Assembly (NCBI GenBank): GCA_964293155.1
Contig: CAXYYA010000021.1
Location: forward strand, 1-60,423
Reading direction: 5' to 3'
Length of the DNA: 60,423 bases
Source: JAQVEB01 sp028698105
GTDB lineage: Bacteria > Bacteroidota > Bacteroidia > Bacteroidales > Dysgonomonadaceae
Positions 15,715 to 25,638 of the stretch are shown one piece after another (position 1 is the stretch's first letter; each line of letters opens with the position of its first letter). Both the position numbers and the translations under genes were made by a program. The notes below the pieces were generated by a model. That model did no database searches, had not been told where the DNA came from, and worked only from the letters and a program-made list of their open reading frames with translations.

Positions 15715-16719
15715 ATGGATTTTCCAAAATACATAGACTCAAATAAAAAGGGACGTAATGGATTAAATATCTTGACTAAGATTGTTGAATCTGAACTTGG
15801 TTGGATTGTCAGACCTAACCATATAGAAGATGATTTTGGAATTGACGCATTTTTTGATGTTATAATTGATGGATATGTTACAGGAAAATCGATTGCAATA
15901 CAACTAAAATCGGGGAACAGTTATTTAAAGGAACTTAATGCTGAGAATTGGAATTTTAAAGGCGAAAAGAAACATTTAAATTATTATCTGAATCACGACA
16001 TTCCTGTTTTAATTATTCTAGTAGATATAGAACAAGAAAGAGCTTATTGGGAGATTTGCAAAGTTGAATATGTGGATTTACATGATAAATTCTGGACAAT
16101 GCCTATTCCTAAAACACAACTGATAACTTCATCTCAAAAAGAGGAACTTTTAAAATTTGTTCCTGAGACAGTTGATTATGTTTCTCAATTAGATGAATAT
16201 TGGAAAGGAAATAAACTACTTTCTGAAAGCGGTCGGCTTTGCATATTTGCAGGGAAAGATGATATTAAAGAAATGAATTATCAACCTTTGATTGATTTAA
16301 TTTCCAGGATTTGTTCAAATAAGCATCATTTTTCAAAATTCCGAGAAAATATTGAAATTGGGATTCATGGATTTGATAATGACAGTCGAGAATTATATCA
16401 AATACCTGAAATTAAAAAATGGATAACTAAAATCTTCAATAATGTTCCAGGGTTGACTTATTTTCTAGCAAATGATGAATATAGCCAATTCTTAAAGGTT
16501 TTTGTTTTTTCATCGGTTAAATTAATAAACATTGATAAAGGACTAAAAAGAGACAAAGTTTGGGTTGAATTTGATAATAAAGATTTAAAATCGGTTTTTG
16601 ATATTCTATTTACTGATTTGAATGACTTTTCTGAAGCATTTAAACTTTCAATGGAAATAAATAAAGAAATTTCAAATAATATAGCCAAATGTATAACTGG
16701 AAAGAATTTTAATGAATAA
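15715..16719 (+). CDS. DUF4365 domain-containing protein
   Basis: 334 residues. The N-terminal 150 residues match the DUF4365 family: GRNGLNILTKIVESELGW, then DDFGIDAFFDV, and SIAIQLKSGNSYL, a spacing of acidic residues and QxK that recalls a PD-(D/E)XK nuclease core (E-D-QxK). VLIILVDIEQERAYWE follows. The C-terminal half has no family I recognise. DUF4365 proteins occur often in accessory and defence regions, but their function is not established. The gene is far richer in A and T than the his genes and is bounded by inverted repeats, so it was probably acquired. It is a lone gene without a visible partner. Confidence 0.75.
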   Translation: MDFPKYIDSNKKGRNGLNILTKIVESELGWIVRPNHIEDDFGIDAFFDVIIDGYVTGKSIAIQLKSGNSYLKELNAENWNFKGEKKHLNYYLNHDIPVLIILVDIEQERAYWEICKVEYVDLHDKFWTMPIPKTQLITSSQKEELLKFVPETVDYVSQLDEYWKGNKLLSESGRLCIFAGKDDIKEMNYQPLIDLISRICSNKHHFSKFRENIEIGIHGFDNDSRELYQIPEIKKWITKIFNNVPGLTYFLANDEYSQFLKVFVFSSVKLINIDKGLKRDKVWVEFDNKDLKSVFDILFTDLNDFSEAFKLSMEINKEISNNIAKCITGKNFNE

Positions 16720-16723
16720 CTGA

Positions 16724-16855
16724 GCCTAACACGCGCTATAGTTAATTGTCGTAGCAGTGCTAATTTAAAGGTTTTCACTCTTAATTAAAGTTCAGTACAG
16801 CTTGATAAGGAAGTGCTTCGAAATCGGCAACTAGCCATAGTGCCAAACGTTAGAA
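16724..16855. repeat. attC-like imperfect inverted repeat after the DUF4365 gene
   Basis: GCCTAAC at 16724-16730 fits the integron core-site consensus RYYYAAC exactly, and GTTAGAA at 16849-16855 is close to its partner GTTRRRY (last base deviates). Inside, CTATAGTTAATTG (16736-16748) and CAACTAGCCATAG (16828-16840) are complementary in about 10 of 13 positions. The total length of 132 bp is in the attC size range and it follows the stop codon by only 4 bp, as in gene cassettes. No integron integrase is in the window. Confidence 0.45.
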
Positions 16856-16860
16856 TTACA

Positions 16861-17481
16861 ATGCCCCACCACAGCAAAAAATTTGGACAAATCTACGATC
16901 CCGTTATGTATCTTCCTGAGGAGCTTTTTCTCAGTCGGCGGCGCAAAAAATTGTTGTCGGGCGTATCGGGAAAAGTGTTCGAAGTGGGCGTGGGAACAGG
17001 CATCAATCTGAAATATTATCCCCACGATATTGAATTAACGGGAATTGAGCCATCGCCGCACATGCTGGAGAAAGCGGCAGAAAGAAAACGATCGCTTCCC
17101 CACCCTGAGCGTTTCACGCTCCACAACATCGGTTGCAGCTATCCCGAAATCGAAAAAATGTTCCAAACAGATTCGCTCGATGTCATCGTCTGCACCTTGG
17201 TGCTTTGCACCATTCCCGAGCCGGAAAGAGCCTTGAAAAACTTACTGAAATGGCTGAAACCCGGCGGCAAATTGCTGATTCTGGAACATATCCGTTCTCA
17301 TCATCGCGCGGGAACAAAATTGCAAAACCTTGTCAACCCAACGTGGGAAAAACTGGCCGAAGGCTGCCAACTCAACCGCCCCACCGATAGACTTATCAAA
17401 GAATCGGGATTCCATCTCGTTCGTGAGAAATATTTCTGGCTGGGAATACCTTTCTACGAAGCGGAATTCCGAAAACCGTAA
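16861..17481 (+). CDS. class I SAM-dependent methyltransferase
   Basis: 206 residues from the ATG at 16861 (MPHHSKKFGQIYDPV), chosen because the earlier in-frame start at 16813 lies in the attC-like repeat. Motif I is VFEVGVGTGINLKYYP (SAM binding), followed by IELTGIEPSPHMLEKA, DVIVCTLVLCTIPEPERAL and KPGGKLLILEHIRSHH, the order of UbiE/COQ5-type enzymes. A C-terminal CQLNRPTDRLIKESGFH resembles small phospholipid or METTL7-like methyltransferases. The substrate cannot be told from sequence. It is a single gene with 179 bp of mostly featureless DNA after it. Confidence 0.8.
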   Translation: MPHHSKKFGQIYDPVMYLPEELFLSRRRKKLLSGVSGKVFEVGVGTGINLKYYPHDIELTGIEPSPHMLEKAAERKRSLPHPERFTLHNIGCSYPEIEKMFQTDSLDVIVCTLVLCTIPEPERALKNLLKWLKPGGKLLILEHIRSHHRAGTKLQNLVNPTWEKLAEGCQLNRPTDRLIKESGFHLVREKYFWLGIPFYEAEFRKP

Positions 17482-17660
17482 CGACAAGGCGCAAAACAAG
17501 GATACACAGCCCTAAAACTCTGACAACAAATCGGTTATACTGCCTACCCGAATATAAGATACCTCAAAAGTGCATATTCTCGGGAAAAATACCTAACTTG
17601 CAGCCTCTAAGTGTAAAATAAACACGAAATCTAATCATCTATTTTCAAATCATACGTATA

Positions 17661-20600
17661 ATGAACAAAAAACATCTGATCGGTTTACTTTCTACCGTGT
17701 TTTTCGTCTTCGGATTAACGGCTCAAAACGAAAAAATCACGATAAAAAGCGCAAAAAAGATCAACTCCACAACCGCTGAAATCCGGCTATCGGGTAACCA
17801 CGTAATGTGGCTCGATTTCTACGGCGAAAACATTTTCCGCGTTTTCCAGGATAACAACGGCGGTGCACTGCGCGACCCGCAAGCTTCGCCTCCGGCGCAA
17901 ATTTTAACGGACAATCCCCGAAAAACAGTCCAAAAATTAACGGTAACGGACACCGGAAATACAATTTCTGTTGCCACAAACAAGGTTTCCATTGAAATAA
18001 ACAAAGCTACCGCTTTGTGGAAAGTCAACAACCTGCAAACAGGCAAAACGGTTCCGGAAAGCGCCGATACGTTTGAAATAAGCCCGAAATCGGTTACCTG
18101 GAAACTGAAAACCGACAGCGACGAATATTTCTACGGCGGCGGCGTGCAAAACGGCCGTTTTTCACACAAAGGCAACGTAATTGCCATCGAGAATCAAAAC
18201 TCGTGGACCGACGGCGGCGTGGCTTCGCCCAACCCGTTCTACTTGAGCACAAACGGCTATGCCGTAATGTTTTACACGTTCAAAAAAGGGCAATACGATT
18301 TCGGCAGCAAGGATGAAAATACGGTAACGCTCTCACACGAAACGGATTATCTCGATCTTTTCGTAATGGTAAACAATGGCGCCGCGCCCTTGCTCAACGA
18401 TTTTTACCAGTTGACGGGGAATCCGGTGCTGTTGCCGAAATTCGGCTTCTACGAAGGGCACCTCAATGCCTACAACCGCGATTACTGGAAAGAAGATGAA
18501 AGCGGCATTCTTTTTGAGGATGGCAAACACTACAAAGAAAGCCAAAAAGACAACGGCGGCATAAAAGAATCGCTCAACGGCGAACTGCCGGGCAATTATC
18601 CGTTCTCGGCCCGCGCCGTAATTGATCGCTACAAAGCGCACGATATGCCGCTCGGATGGCTGTTGCCCAACGACGGCTACGGCGCCGGTTACGGACAAAC
18701 CGAAACGCTGGACGGCAACATCGCCAACCTGAAATCGCTGGGCGATTACGCCCGCAAAAACGGCGTGGAAATCGGCTTGTGGACACAGTCCGACCTGCAT
18801 CCGAAAGACAGCATCAGCGCGTTGCTGCAACGCGACATCGTGAAAGAAGTGCGCGATGCGGGCGTGCGCGTGCTCAAAACCGATGTGGCATGGGTTGGCG
18901 CGGGTTACTCCTTCGGGTTAAACGGCGTGGCCGACGTGGCAACGATCATGCCCGAATACGGGAACAACGCCGCCCGTTCATTATTTCGCTCGACGAATGG
19001 GCCGAAACGCAGCGTTACGCAGGTATCTGGTCGGGCGACCAAACCGGCGGCAACTGGGAATACATTCGTTTTCATATTCCAACGTACATCGGCTCCGGGC
19101 TTTCGGGAAACCCGAACATCAGTTCCGATATGGACGGAATTTTCGGCGGAAAAAACCCGACGGTGAACATCCGCGATTTCCAGTGGAAAACCTTTTCGCC
19201 CATGCAACTGAACATGGACGGATGGGGATCGAACCCGAAGTATCCGCATATACTGGGCGAACCGGCAACCTCCATTAACCGCACATACCTGAAACTGAAA
19301 TCGAAGCTTATGCCATATACCTACAGCATTGCACATCAGGCGGTAAACGGTTTGCCGATGATCCGACCGATGTTTTCGGAAGAAGCAAATTCCTATACGC
19401 TCGGTAAGGCCACGCAGTATCAATTTATGTTCGGCCCGGTGCTTCTTGTGGCGCCCATTTATCAGAATACGAAAGCGGATAAAAACGGAAACGACATTCG
19501 CAACGGCATTTATTTGCCCCAAGGTACGTGGTTCGATTACTTTTCCGGCGAAAAATACGAAGGAAACCGCATCATCAACAGTTTCGACGCGCCTGTGTGG
19601 AAACTGCCCGTCTTTGTGAAAGCGGGAGCCATTATCCCCATGGCAAATCCGAACAACAATCCGTCAGAAATAGACGCGCACTTGCGCATATACGAAATTT
19701 ATCCTTTCGGCAAAGCCGAATTTAACGAATACGACGATGACGGTCGCACGCAGGCCTATTTGAAGGGCGAAGGAGTCACCACGCGTATTGTTTCGGAACT
19801 GGATGCCAAAAATAGCCTTACGGTTACCATCGAGCCGGCGCAGGGCAATTTCGATGGCTTCGTGAAGGAAAAACGAACGGAATTAAAAATCAACGTCAGC
19901 CGCGAACCAAAAAAAATATCGGCAAAACAGGGCAAAAAAACGATCAAATTAAACCGGGTAAATTCGTCGGCCGATTTTCACCTCTTTGAGAACGTTTATT
20001 ATTACAACGAAAAGCCCGACCTCAATCAATTTGCCACAAAAGGGTCTGCATTTGAAGCAGTTGAAATCATCAAAAATCCGCAACTCTGGATTAAAACAGA
20101 AACAGCCGATATTACCCACGCCCCGTTGATCGTAAAAATTACAGATGTGAAATTGAATCCGATTGACAAACAATTGGTGAAAACCGGTGCGCTCAGCGCT
20201 CCGCAAAACGCGGCGGTAAACGATTCCAACCGCACGGCTTATACCGTGAAACCTACGTGGAATGCCGCTATCAATGCCGATTATTACGAAATTGATTTTA
20301 ACGGGATGCGTTATTCCACCATCAAGGATACCGAACTGCTGTTTGAAGACCTTGCACCCGAAACGGATTATGATTTTGCACTACGCGCCGTAAACAGATC
20401 GGTCGCTTCGGAGTGGGCAAAATTTACGGCTCAGACCAAAGCTAACCCGCTGGAGTTTGCCATTCAGGGAATTTCGGCCGAAACCACCTGCAAAAATCAG
20501 GGTGGACAAGGCATCAACAAGCTGTTCGATTTTGACGAACCAAACCAATGGCATACCGACTGGAGCAATACAAACGCCGTTCCGTTTGACATCGTTATTG

Positions 20601-21481
20601 ACCTCAACACCGTGAATCAACTGGAAAAAATGCACTACCTGCCCCGTTCAAACGGCATGAACGGCATTCTGTACCGCGGTTCGGGGTATTACAGCAACGA
20701 TAAGGCCCACTGGACGAAAGCGGGCGATTTTACGTGGGAGCGCGATAACAACACCAAAGTGTTTCGTTTTGAAGGGAAGCCCACCGCACGCTACGTAAAG
20801 ATCAGCGTGGAGAAAGGCGTCGGCGGATTTGGTTCGGGACGCGAATTGTACATCTTTAAAGTTCCGGGAACCGAAAGTTACCTGCCGGGCGATATAAACC
20901 ACGACCGATTAATTGATGCAAACGACCTCACCTCGTACCTCAATTACACGGGATTGCGCCAGGGAGATGCCGACTTTGAAGGTTACGTGAGCCGTGGCGA
21001 CCTGAACCGAAACGGGTTGATTGACGCATACGATATTTCGGCCGTGGCAACCCGGTTGAACGGTGGGGTTAAAACCGATTCCATCGCTCCGCTTGCCGGA
21101 GAGATCGCACTCAAAGCGAATAAGAAATCGTACAAAGCGGGCGAAACCGTTCGGTTGACTGTAAGCGGAAAAGCTTTACAATCGGTTAACGCATTGAGCT
21201 TCGCGATCGCCTACAATCCGCAGGATTATGAATTTGCAGGCATTGAACCGTTGGCGGTGAAGGGCATGGAAAACATGACAAACGACCGCCTGCACACCAA
21301 CGGTACGAAGGCGCTTTACCCCACGTTCGTGAACATCGGCGATAAACCGTCGCTCAACGGTTCCGAAGCGTTATTCGTCGTTAAACTGAGGGCGAAACGC
21401 GCCGTACAGTTTAACCTGCAGGCTACAGATATTATCCTGACAGACAAAATGTTGAATGTGATAAGTTTGGCGCAGGAATAA
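17661..21481 (+). pseudogene. multimodular GH31 glycosidase with FN3, discoidin, dockerin and cohesin modules, frameshifted
   Basis: One gene split by a one-base shift near 18968-18978: frame one gives residues 1 to about 437 (up to YGNNA), and the next frame continues at RPFIISLDEW. Adding one C restores a 1273-residue protein. Modules in order: signal peptide (1-21); GH31 N-terminal beta domain; GH31 TIM barrel with nucleophile Asp in VLKTDVAWVG; then, after the break, WSGDQTGGNW with the acid/base Asp; DUF5110-type beta domains; FN3-like region; an F5/8 type C (discoidin) domain; a dockerin with two Ca loops (GDINHDRLIDANDL, GDLNRNGLIDAYDI); and a cohesin-like beta domain. Expected to be an extracellular alpha-glycosidase. 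The shift lies between the two catalytic Asp, so as written it would be inactive. Confidence 0.8.
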
Positions 21482-21505
21482 AATTTATCGGGGCATAAAA
21501 GGATT

Positions 21506-21533
21506 AAAAAGCGGACACAAATGTTCGCTTTTT
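21506..21533. terminator. bidirectional terminator between GH31 and methyltransferase genes
   Basis: AAAAAGCGGACA and TGTTCGCTTTTT form a stem with one G-T pair and a CAAA loop. T runs flank both sides, so it can end transcription of both convergent genes (GH31 on plus, THUMP-like methyltransferase on minus). Confidence 0.7.
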
Positions 21534-21542
21534 TCTTTTAAA

Positions 21543-22730
21543 TTAATTGTGTTTGGTAGTGACGATCCACACCTTTTGTTCACCGGCAAGCGTGGTAGCA
21601 AAAATATACGTATCGCCACCATCCGCAAGACCCGTTTTCCTGCGGATTTCCGCAACCGACACGGGATAATTGCGCACTGCGATGTTCGCTTTTTTTGTTT
21701 CGTTCAAAAAAGACCTGAGGTTTTGTTTGTTGGGTATGAAAACATTTTTCACTTCAAACACCCGTCCGGGAAAATCGGGAACCGGTTTTTCGGAGGTGTA
21801 TAAGTGCGAATTTCGGTGTAATTTTTTCACACCGAATTTGTGCGAAACCGAATTAAAAGCACCCGCTTTCAGGATGGAGGCATTGGGTTCATACAGGTAT
21901 TTCCCAACGCTGGAAGCGTAAGAAATTTCACGATCCTGCTCCTCCCTTATATTAAAAGTAAAACTTTCCGTTTTATCGTTTTTTAAAAGATTTACAGCAA
22001 TATAACGCGTATTATTTTCATTTTTTCCGAGAACGAAAAGAAGTTCCTTACATTCGTTTTCCACCGAAACGGTATGCACTTCCGAAACGTGATGTAATGT
22101 TTTCACGGCAAGTGAAATATCAAGCATCGGTGAAAATTTCACGATAACTTTTTTCGCTTTTTCGAGCAACAGGTTGTTTATTGCGGCAACATCGGGGCTA
22201 CAGTCTTCTATCCGGAAAACTTTTCGTCCTGCATCATCCCGGCGCGAAGGATCCAGATAGATCACATCGGCACGCGGCATCTGTTGCAAATAAACCTCGC
22301 CTTCGGCGTTTTTTATCGCCGCATTTTTCAAACCCAACACCCCGAAATTGTGCGCTGCAATTTCGCATAACTCCTCTTTCCGCTCCACATAAACCGCTTC
22401 CTGAAAATGCGGCGATAAAAAAGAAAAATCAACCCCCAACCCGCCGGTTAAATCCACCAACCGTCCGGTATCTTCGCTTAAAAGCGAAGCTTTGTAACTC
22501 GCCGTAGCTTGCGACGACGCCTGCTCCAGCGAAAGGTGCGCCGGATAAACGATCGCATCATTCGCGTACCACGAGGGTATCTTGGTTTTAACCGTCTGTC
22601 GCCCTGCAATTTGCGCAAGCAGGAAAGTAGCGTCCATATTGCCGAAAACCGATTTATGCAACGCTAAATCGCGGATATTGTCGTTTGCGTGCGTATGGAT
22701 AAATTGTTTTTGCGCTTCGGTGAGATACAT
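21543..22730 (-). CDS. class I SAM-dependent methyltransferase with THUMP-like domain
   Basis: 395 residues from the ATG at 22730 (MYLTEAQKQFI); the in-frame extension to 22763 overlaps the terminator of rpmA. The central part is a Rossmann methyltransferase: DTGRLVDLTGGLGVDFSFLS (SAM binding), AVYVERKEELCEIAAHN, and VIYLDPSRRDDAGRKV, where DPSRR replaces the DPPY of DNA/RNA N-methylases. The C-terminal part (from about 300) is the THUMP-like domain, with VRNYPVSVAEIRRKTGLADGG. The family is common in Bacteroidota and is thought to modify RNA; the target is not known. It follows rpmA in the same direction but behind a terminator. Confidence 0.8.
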   Translation of the reverse strand: MYLTEAQKQFIHTHANDNIRDLALHKSVFGNMDATFLLAQIAGRQTVKTKIPSWYANDAIVYPAHLSLEQASSQATASYKASLLSEDTGRLVDLTGGLGVDFSFLSPHFQEAVYVERKEELCEIAAHNFGVLGLKNAAIKNAEGEVYLQQMPRADVIYLDPSRRDDAGRKVFRIEDCSPDVAAINNLLLEKAKKVIVKFSPMLDISLAVKTLHHVSEVHTVSVENECKELLFVLGKNENNTRYIAVNLLKNDKTESFTFNIREEQDREISYASSVGKYLYEPNASILKAGAFNSVSHKFGVKKLHRNSHLYTSEKPVPDFPGRVFEVKNVFIPNKQNLRSFLNETKKANIAVRNYPVSVAEIRRKTGLADGGDTYIFATTLAGEQKVWIVTTKHN

Positions 22731-22750
22731 AGTGAAAAAGGGCGTTACAA

Positions 22751-22789
22751 AACAAAAAAACAACCTTACTCACGGGGAGCAGGTTGTTT
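22751..22789 (-). terminator. rpmA terminator
   Basis: On the minus strand AAACAACCT (22789-22781) pairs with AGGTTGTTT (22766-22758) around a 14-nt loop, followed by TTTTTTTGTT. It ends the rplU-rpmA unit about 70 bp after rpmA. Confidence 0.8.
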
Positions 22790-22857
22790 CCTTATCAACT
22801 AAAAAATTATTATTTTATGGTCAAGTTTCCTTGCTACAGAAACTAAAGCAGAGAAAC

Positions 22858-23127
22858 TTACGCTTCTGCTTCAGTATTCGGAAGAACCGATACGAACGAA
22901 CGGTTGTTGCGTTTTTTACGAAAAACAACAACACCATCAATCAACGCAAACAATGTATGGTCTTTGCCCATGCCTACGTTTTCTCCCGGATGATGAGCCG
23001 TGCCGCGCTGACGAACCAAAATGTTGCCTGCTTTGGCTGTTTCACCACCGAATATTTTTACGCCCAATCGTTTACTTTCCGATTCGCGACCGTTCTTTGA
23101 ACTACCTACACCTTTCTTGTGTGCCAT
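22858..23127 (-). CDS. rpmA: 50S ribosomal protein L27
   Basis: 89 residues. The start MAHKKGVGSSKNGRESESKRLGVK is the conserved L27 N-terminus that reaches the peptidyl-transferase centre, followed by GGETAKAGNILVRQRGT and GENVGMGKDHTLFALIDG. It lacks the cleaved N-terminal extension found in some Firmicutes. It lies 20 bp after rplU, the usual L21-L27 pair, and is closed by a hairpin terminator. Confidence 0.97.
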   Translation of the reverse strand: MAHKKGVGSSKNGRESESKRLGVKIFGGETAKAGNILVRQRGTAHHPGENVGMGKDHTLFALIDGVVVFRKKRNNRSFVSVLPNTEAEA

Positions 23128-23147
23128 TTTCTTCTGATTTTAACTGA

Positions 23148-23459
23148 TTAAGCAATAATTTCTTTTACCCTTACTTCAGAAAACTGTTGGCGATGGCCAT
23201 TCAATTTCTGATACCCTTTTCTGTTTTTCTTCTTGAAAACAAGAACTTTATCGCCTTTCACGTGTGAAAGAACTTCCACTACCACTTTTGCTCCGTCAAT
23301 GAGCGGTGCGCCAACGGCTACATCGCCATCATTATCAATGAGCATCACTTTTGCAAATTCCACTTCGCTGCCTTGGTCGGCATTGATTCTGTGGACAAAT
23401 AATTTTTGGTCTTGCTGCACTTTAAACTGCTGACCCTGAATATCTACAATTGCGTACAT
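23148..23459 (-). CDS. rplU: 50S ribosomal protein L21
   Basis: 103 residues. MYAIVDIQGQQFKVQQDQKLFVHRI at the start and VLVFKKKNRKGYQKLNGHRQQF near the end are the conserved L21 segments that contact 23S rRNA. First gene of the rplU-rpmA operon. The leader between promoter and ATG (about 75 nt) contains GGCTCGCCTCAGGCTCG-like complementary words and could be a ribosomal-protein leader, but I cannot show regulation. Confidence 0.97.
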   Translation of the reverse strand: MYAIVDIQGQQFKVQQDQKLFVHRINADQGSEVEFAKVMLIDNDGDVAVGAPLIDGAKVVVEVLSHVKGDKVLVFKKKNRKGYQKLNGHRQQFSEVRVKEIIA

Positions 23460-23540
23460 TGTATAAATAACTTTACGTTACGAGCCTGAGGCGAGCCATT
23501 TCCGGTGACTTCTTTTTTGGCCTATTGGCAAAATGAGGTG

Positions 23541-23571
23541 CAAAATTATATATTTTTCATGAGATAAACAA
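23541..23571 (-). promoter_or_regulatory. rplU-rpmA promoter
   Basis: On the minus strand TAATTTTG (23548-23541) fits the -7 box and a TTG (23571-23569) lies 20 bp upstream, slightly longer than the usual 17-19. Transcription would start near 23533, about 75 nt before rplU. Confidence 0.6.
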
Positions 23572-23686
23572 ACTATTGCGCGTTTTTTCTGCGTCGTAAC
23601 ACGAAAATTTGTATCACCACTTTGCGAACCATATCTGAATTTTTACTGTTATAACGTTAAATTACATTTTAATTGTTAAATAAATT

Positions 23687-24034
23687 ATGACTGAACAAAT
23701 TGATTCTCCCCGCGATCAGGGTAAAACCGTCGCCATTGTAAGTTACATCACCTTTATCGGATGGATTATCGCCTTTATTTTGCACAACAACAACCGTACA
23801 AGCCTCGGCGCGTTTCATTTGCGCCAAAGCGCTTTTCTGTATATCATTGGCGCAGCTTTGTCCATATTGAGGCGGATTTCCGATAACGGCGCCTTGGGTT
23901 TTCTGCTCGCTCTTGCCGGAATTGTTTTGTTTATTTTTTGGATTATGGGGATTATCAGGGCGCTGAACAGCGAGGAAAAACCGCTCCCCATCATCGGAAA
24001 AACGGCGCAGGATATCCTCTCGGGATTAAAATAA
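23687..24034 (+). CDS. DUF4870-like small membrane protein
   Basis: 115 residues with a short cytoplasmic head (TEQIDSPRDQGKT), then three hydrophobic segments at about 16-32, 46-60 and 70-92. The words SYITFIGWIIAFILHNNNRTSLGAFHLRQS match the DUF4870 pattern, in which a His and Arg-Gln near the second segment are conserved. Function is unknown; members are small inner-membrane proteins. It is monocistronic and convergent with the NAD(P)HX repair gene, with only 4 bp between the stops. Confidence 0.7.
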   Translation: MTEQIDSPRDQGKTVAIVSYITFIGWIIAFILHNNNRTSLGAFHLRQSAFLYIIGAALSILRRISDNGALGFLLALAGIVLFIFWIMGIIRALNSEEKPLPIIGKTAQDILSGLK

Positions 24035-24038
24035 ACCG

Positions 24039-25535
24039 TTACTTTTCCAGTTCGAAATAAGCATTTCCGATATTTTCGATGATATCGGAAGCCGTGAAAC
24101 TGCGCGGATGAATATGTTTTTGCGTGAGATTTGCCGTTAACCCGTGCAGGTAAACGCCCGCTTTAGCTGCATCCAGCGGCGCGTATTTTTGCGCAAGCAA
24201 ACCCGTTATTATGCCGGTAAGAACGTCGCCGCTACCGGCTGTTGCCAGCGCCGGCGTGCCGGAACTGTTCACAAATAGATTATCGGAGTCAACGATGAGC
24301 GAATAGGCTCCCTTTAATACAATTATGACATTATGCTCTCGCGCGAATGCCATCAATTTGTCAATCTTATCATAATCTTCGCGGCAAGCGTCTATAAGGC
24401 GCGAAAGCTCCTTCGGATGCGGGGTAAGGATGGTTTTTGACGGTAGAAGTTCCAACCATTCGGGATGTTGTGCCAAAATGTTTAATGCGTCGGCATCCAC
24501 AACAAGCGGAAGCTTATTTTTTTGCAAAAAACGATGCAGCGCGTCCTGCGTTTCGGGCATTTGGCTGAGCCCGATTCCTATTCCGACGGCATCGGGGGAA
24601 ATATCGAAAACAATATCGGTGATGTAGTTCTCATTCTCATCCTCGATAGCCATCGCTTCGGGAAAACCCGATTGGATGACCGCAGTCCCGCATTTCGGAA
24701 GAAAAGCCGTTACCAGCCCGCAACCCGATTTCAACGCCGCTTTCGCAGAAAGACAAACCGAGCCGGTCTTTCCCAAACTACCCCCAACAATCAGCGCATG
24801 GCCTTGTGTGCCCTTGTGGGCAAACTTCGATAACGGAGGAATAACGGGTTGAATGTCCCTTTTTTCCGTAAAGAAAACACGCGTTTCGGCTTCGCCAATC
24901 GCTTTTTCACTTAATCCGATATTCACGATGTCCACATTCCCCGAAAACCTGTAATTATCGGGTAAAAACAACGCCAGTTTGGGAATTTGGAACGTTACGG
25001 TTTCGGTTGCCTGAACGGCAAACGTTGTTTTCCGGTCGAGAAACAACCCGCTCGGCACATCAATGCCGATAATGATTTTGCCGCTATCGTTCATTCGTTG
25101 AATAACTTCCGCAGCTATTCCCGTAACCTCCCGCGATAAACCTGTTCCAAACAATCCGTCAATCAAGATATCGTATTTCGTAAAATCGGGAATTTCTTCC
25201 GTAAGGGTTATTTTTTTATACGGAATGTTTTCCGCCTTCACGCGCCTCACATTGTGCGCGCAATCTTCGGTATAACGCTCACTATACTCCACAATGCACA
25301 CGCTCACATTATATCCCGCTTTGTGCAACAGCCGCGCGACGACCAACCCGTCTCCCCCGTTATTTCCAACTCCCGCAACAACAAGCGTCAATCCGTCTTT
25401 ATCGGTATATTTATCCGTAAACCAATCGTAAAAAGCGGTCGCCGCTCTTTTCATTAATTGAAGTGAAGAGATATCATCGTGCGAAATGGTTTTAGCATCA
25501 ATCTCACGAATTTGTTCGGATGTAAGGATTTTCAT
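24039..25535 (-). CDS. nnr: bifunctional NAD(P)H-hydrate epimerase / ADP-dependent dehydratase
   Basis: 498 residues from the ATG at 25535 (MKILTSEQIREIDAKTI); the reading frame stays open further upstream but runs through the tRNA-Leu gene and is not coding there. The N-terminal YjeF_N domain (about 1-215) has VAGVGNNGGDGLVVARLL and DGLFGTGLSR and epimerises R- and S-NAD(P)HX. The C-terminal kinase-like domain has GHALIVGGSLGKTGS, LVVDADALNILA, TILTPHPKELSRL and the catalytic loop ATAGSGDVLTGIITGLLA; it dehydrates NAD(P)HX using ADP. It repairs damaged nicotinamide cofactors in the cytoplasm. Length is that of the fused bacterial enzyme. Confidence 0.93.
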   Translation of the reverse strand: MKILTSEQIREIDAKTISHDDISSLQLMKRAATAFYDWFTDKYTDKDGLTLVVAGVGNNGGDGLVVARLLHKAGYNVSVCIVEYSERYTEDCAHNVRRVKAENIPYKKITLTEEIPDFTKYDILIDGLFGTGLSREVTGIAAEVIQRMNDSGKIIIGIDVPSGLFLDRKTTFAVQATETVTFQIPKLALFLPDNYRFSGNVDIVNIGLSEKAIGEAETRVFFTEKRDIQPVIPPLSKFAHKGTQGHALIVGGSLGKTGSVCLSAKAALKSGCGLVTAFLPKCGTAVIQSGFPEAMAIEDENENYITDIVFDISPDAVGIGIGLSQMPETQDALHRFLQKNKLPLVVDADALNILAQHPEWLELLPSKTILTPHPKELSRLIDACREDYDKIDKLMAFAREHNVIIVLKGAYSLIVDSDNLFVNSSGTPALATAGSGDVLTGIITGLLAQKYAPLDAAKAGVYLHGLTANLTQKHIHPRSFTASDIIENIGNAYFELEK

Positions 25536-25638
25536 AGCAAAATCGTTTTTCTTTCTTGCGAAGATAGTAATTTTATCGTTTTTCGAGCGAAAAAACATAA
25601 AAAAAGGTATCCAATTTCTTGAATACCTTTCGTTGTGG

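Noticed and set aside
22582..23100. 172-codon open frame on the plus strand
   Set aside because: It runs antisense across the methyltransferase start, a terminator and rpmA, so it cannot be a gene.
24039..25535. Possible separate epimerase and kinase genes
   Set aside because: The frame is continuous and both domains are in one chain, the known fused form.
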